64,000 nt of DNA from Bacillus massiliigorillae. Its GTDB lineage: Bacteria > Bacillota > Bacilli > Bacillales > DSM-1321. Location: the NCBI RefSeq assembly GCF_000380245.2, contig NZ_HG428741.1, forward strand, positions 36,627-100,626, written 5' to 3'. Under the pieces are notes generated by a model. It was not told where the DNA came from, did no database searches, and saw only the letters and a program-made list of their open reading frames with translations. Position numbers and translations under genes: made by a program. Numbering within the stretch: the first letter of the stretch is position 1; every line of letters starts with the position of its first letter. Below, one piece after another: positions 61,812-64,000 of this stretch.

Positions 61812-62611
61812 AAATGACTAGCAAGAAGTTAAAGGATATGTTGATTGAGCGATTAGAAGAAACTAATCGTTCTTTTGTCTATAATGCGAAGGAAGAAACG
61901 TTAAGAATTGAGAATACCATGACGAAGAAAGGGATTACGATTTCATTGTCACCGCTTGTGGCGAAAGCAGAAGTTTCCAAAGAAGCAGTGATTGATGAAA
62001 CGGTTTATTATGTCAATGAAGCGCTACAAGTCATGGGAAGTGACCATAGCTTAAATCAGCAGGAAGCGAATATATATCCTGTTATTCGTAGTACTTCATT
62101 TCCAACGTCTAATCAAGATGGCGAAACATTTATGACTGAAGAGCATACTGCAGAAACGCGTATTTATTATGCGCTAGATTTAGGTACAACGTATCGTTTG
62201 CTTGATATAAATTTTATCGAGCAAAATGGTTGGAAACCAGAGATGGTGAAACATTCAGCTGCCAGCAATTTGGCAAAGCTATATACAAGTGCAAAAAGTG
62301 AAAGCGTAGCGGGTAATGTTTTTTATTTTGTGAGTACAAAAGATGGATATGATGCAAGTAAAATTTTAAATACGCAATGGTTGGAAAAAATGCGTACTTC
62401 TATTACAGGTGAAATGGCTGTTGCTGTTCCGCATGGTGATGTATGTATTATTGCGGATATTCGAAATAACACAGGGTATGACATTCTTGCTCAAATGAGT
62501 ATGAGCTTTTTTACAAGTGGTCACGTACCGATTACGGCATTGTCATTTCTATATAATGACGGAGAATTAGAACCTATTTTTATTTTAGGTAAAAATAAAC
62601 CAAATGAATAA
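61808..62611 (+). CDS. ytpQ: DUF1444 protein YtpQ
   Basis: 267-aa soluble protein of DUF1444, function unknown, translationally coupled to ytpP. It has two similar-sized halves; family segments include VIRSTSFPTS, EEHTAETRIYYALDLG, TYRLLDINFIEQNGW and GEMAVAVPHGDVCIIADI. In B. subtilis ytpR follows; here a terminator follows instead and the next gene is sftA. Confidence 0.9.
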   Translation: MKMTSKKLKDMLIERLEETNRSFVYNAKEETLRIENTMTKKGITISLSPLVAKAEVSKEAVIDETVYYVNEALQVMGSDHSLNQQEANIYPVIRSTSFPTSNQDGETFMTEEHTAETRIYYALDLGTTYRLLDINFIEQNGWKPEMVKHSAASNLAKLYTSAKSESVAGNVFYFVSTKDGYDASKILNTQWLEKMRTSITGEMAVAVPHGDVCIIADIRNNTGYDILAQMSMSFFTSGHVPITALSFLYNDGELEPIFILGKNKPNE

Positions 62612-62613
62612 TG

Positions 62614-62662
62614 AAACTGCCTTATAATGTTGTACATAACAACATTATTTAAGGCAGTTTTT
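62614..62662 (+). terminator. Terminator after ytpPQ
   Basis: AAACTGCCTTATAATGTTGT (62614-62633) pairs with 62638-62659 over 20 bp with a two-base bulge, then TTAT. Confidence 0.9.
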
Positions 62663-62825
62663 ATTATGGAATTATAAGTACAAAGTAAGTGTTTTCTATG
62701 TCAAAAATAGTACTAGCTTATTTTTTTCTCATTATATGGTATGATTCCTTTACTTTTCGCTCGATATTTATTAATTTACTGGTAAAATAAAGAGACGAAT
62801 AATAGCTTTAGAAAGAGTGATTGTG

Positions 62826-64000
62826 TTGAAGTGGCTTAAAAAAATGGCAAAATGGTTTAAAGCCGATGAAGTTTATGAAATTGAAGAAATCGTATTGAAA
62901 GATGATGAACATCTTGATTTACAAGAGCTTGAAAATAGAGGAGTAAAAATAACTACTGAACAAGAAAGTAGCTTCTTTCAAAAAAGAAGAGAACAGCAAG
63001 AACCTAAAAGAAGAGAGTTTCAAGAGCCTAAAAAATTTGTTGATCATAGACCGCAAGAGAGTGAAACAAACTTTCATGATGTGGATGCAAAGGTAAGTTA
63101 TCAGTATCCGAAAGGAGCTTTTCGTTTTCCGGTGATTCCTGATTATATGCCAAGTGAGCGGGAGCGAAAGAAACCAACAGTTCGCAAGGAAACATCTGCT
63201 CCAACATCTACTCCTACACAGGCAAGACGCGATAGAACAAGAGGAGAGCGACCAATACAAGAAAATCAGAATAAAGTAACAAAAGCTCCAGTAGTGAAAC
63301 AAGAAGAGACGAGAAAACGTCCTTTTGTACCTGCTGAGATACCTTCTCCTGTATATGGATTTCAGAGAAGACCGAAGAAGGAAGAAAATGACGAGTTTGA
63401 ATTTGAGTTGTCGAATATTGAAAGAGAGGATCATCATACTCCAGCTGTATTTCGAAAACAGACTCCCTTGCACAATACTAGAGTTCAAGAGCAAACAACT
63501 GATCATTTAAATACTACTAATGTACGACCACAACAGATTAATAAAGACATCAATTATGAAACTGTGAACAGTCAGCAAAAGCAAGGTGAGCCCGAAATTA
63601 TTATCACTGATTGGCAAAAGACTAATAAAGAACCAAAAACAGTTGAGAATGAAGTACATGTTTTTAAGCATGATGAAAAAGTAAACTCTAATGAGGTAAA
63701 TCATTATGTGACTGAAAAGAAACCTGAATCTGTAATTCATGATGCTAGAATCATTCCTCGGACTGAAGAGATTAAGCAAGTATGGTCAGAGAAGAAGCCA
63801 GACCATATAGAAAAACAGATTAGTACTAGTAACGATAGTGAATTAGTAAGTGAAAATAAACAATATGAGATTGAGCAAAACGTTATTGAGTTAAATCATG
63901 ATGTTAATATAAACAAAAATCATGTTTCTTCATACGTGGAAACAGCTGTGACGGTAGCACCTATAGAAGCAATAGAGGATAAAGAGCCTGAAGTGTTACA
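62826..64000 (+). CDS. sftA: DNA translocase SftA (FtsK/SpoIIIE family), N-terminal part
   Basis: An open frame runs from TTG 62826 to the window end (391 codons). SftA is the soluble FtsK-like translocase that clears chromosome ends from the division septum. Seen here is the N-terminal region only: no TM, a start MKWLKKMAKWFKADEVYEIE, the short conserved block YQYPKGAFRFPVIPDYMP near residue 98, then a long low-complexity region rich in Glu, Lys, Thr and Asn. The motor domain would lie beyond the window. GTG 62823 is an alternative start; AAAGAGTGA (62812-62820) serves either. The call rests on position after ytpPQ and the YPKGAFRFP block. Confidence 0.78.
   Translation, partial: MKWLKKMAKWFKADEVYEIEEIVLKDDEHLDLQELENRGVKITTEQESSFFQKRREQQEPKRREFQEPKKFVDHRPQESETNFHDVDAKVSYQYPKGAFRFPVIPDYMPSERERKKPTVRKETSAPTSTPTQARRDRTRGERPIQENQNKVTKAPVVKQEETRKRPFVPAEIPSPVYGFQRRPKKEENDEFEFELSNIEREDHHTPAVFRKQTPLHNTRVQEQTTDHLNTTNVRPQQINKDINYETVNSQQKQGEPEIIITDWQKTNKEPKTVENEVHVFKHDEKVNSNEVNHYVTEKKPESVIHDARIIPRTEEIKQVWSEKKPDHIEKQISTSNDSELVSENKQYEIEQNVIELNHDVNINKNHVSSYVETAVTVAPIEAIEDKEPEVL

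Noticed and set aside
62919..63506. 195-aa minus frame opposite sftA
   Set aside because: Mirror of a Lys/Glu/Arg-rich reading frame, giving Leu/Phe/Ser runs; not a real membrane protein.

Overview
The window is a stretch of an AT-rich Firmicutes chromosome, family Bacillaceae. Gene content and order follow the Bacillus subtilis pckA-metK to ytpPQ/sftA neighbourhood closely: pckA, metK, ytoA, ytpA, ytpB, ytqB, ytqA, ytzC, yttB, leuS, ytwF, ytfP, ytgP, ytzG, ytzE, ythP, ythQ, pepV, dat, ytlP, ytlQ, ytlR, ytmP, ytzH, trmB, ytnP, ytzB, ytoP, ytpP, ytpQ, sftA. Extra blocks between these recall the B. cereus group or a related low-GC Bacillus. Species cannot be fixed from this sequence alone. I saw no phage, transposase, CRISPR array, rRNA or tRNA.

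Layout. 1-9.8 kb: pckA (minus, cut by the window edge) behind two CcpN-like boxes; metK behind a SAM (S-box) riboswitch; glycerate kinase; ytoA; the ytpA-ytpB lipid/terpenoid pair; and an acetate-type sodium:solute symporter with its DUF485 partner (minus). 10-16.7 kb: an AraC-type regulator with a degenerate receiver domain, then a NAD-salvage locus (NrtR-like Nudix regulator, pncB, NadD-like adenylyltransferase), then ytqB/ytqA and ytzC. 16.8-23.8 kb: an alkaline phosphatase, then a two-component system with an intramembrane-sensing kinase and an FtsX-type ABC exporter. 24-28.7 kb: an acyl-CoA-dehydrogenase-like gene broken by one in-frame stop, followed by a polar amino-acid ABC importer. 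28.8-35.9 kb: an AIM24-like protein, an unrecognised YcdB-like protein, a response regulator/kinase/lipoprotein operon, and an MFS transporter. 36-44.4 kb: leuS behind a leucine T-box, a glyoxalase-fold protein, rhodanese, Cse60, YtfP, a MurJ-type flippase, a pseudouridine synthase and a small HTH protein. 45-64 kb: an Ecs-like ABC transporter, a two-TM potassium channel, PepV, Dat, the ytlPQR-ytmP-ytzH-trmB-ytnP-ytzB-ytoP run, a DUF84 NTPase, a small lipoprotein, a chemoreceptor, ytpP-ytpQ, and the N-terminal part of sftA.

Most of the window is housekeeping: amino-acid, SAM and NAD metabolism, tRNA charging and modification, and envelope functions. The less ordinary material is regulatory and intergenic: a family of hairpin repeats between convergent genes, a structured element ending in a terminator upstream of trmB, a palindrome exactly at the predicted start of the NAD-salvage transcript, a possible non-canonical start codon for the potassium channel, and the interrupted dehydrogenase gene. 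I did not find a clear new defence or mobile system.
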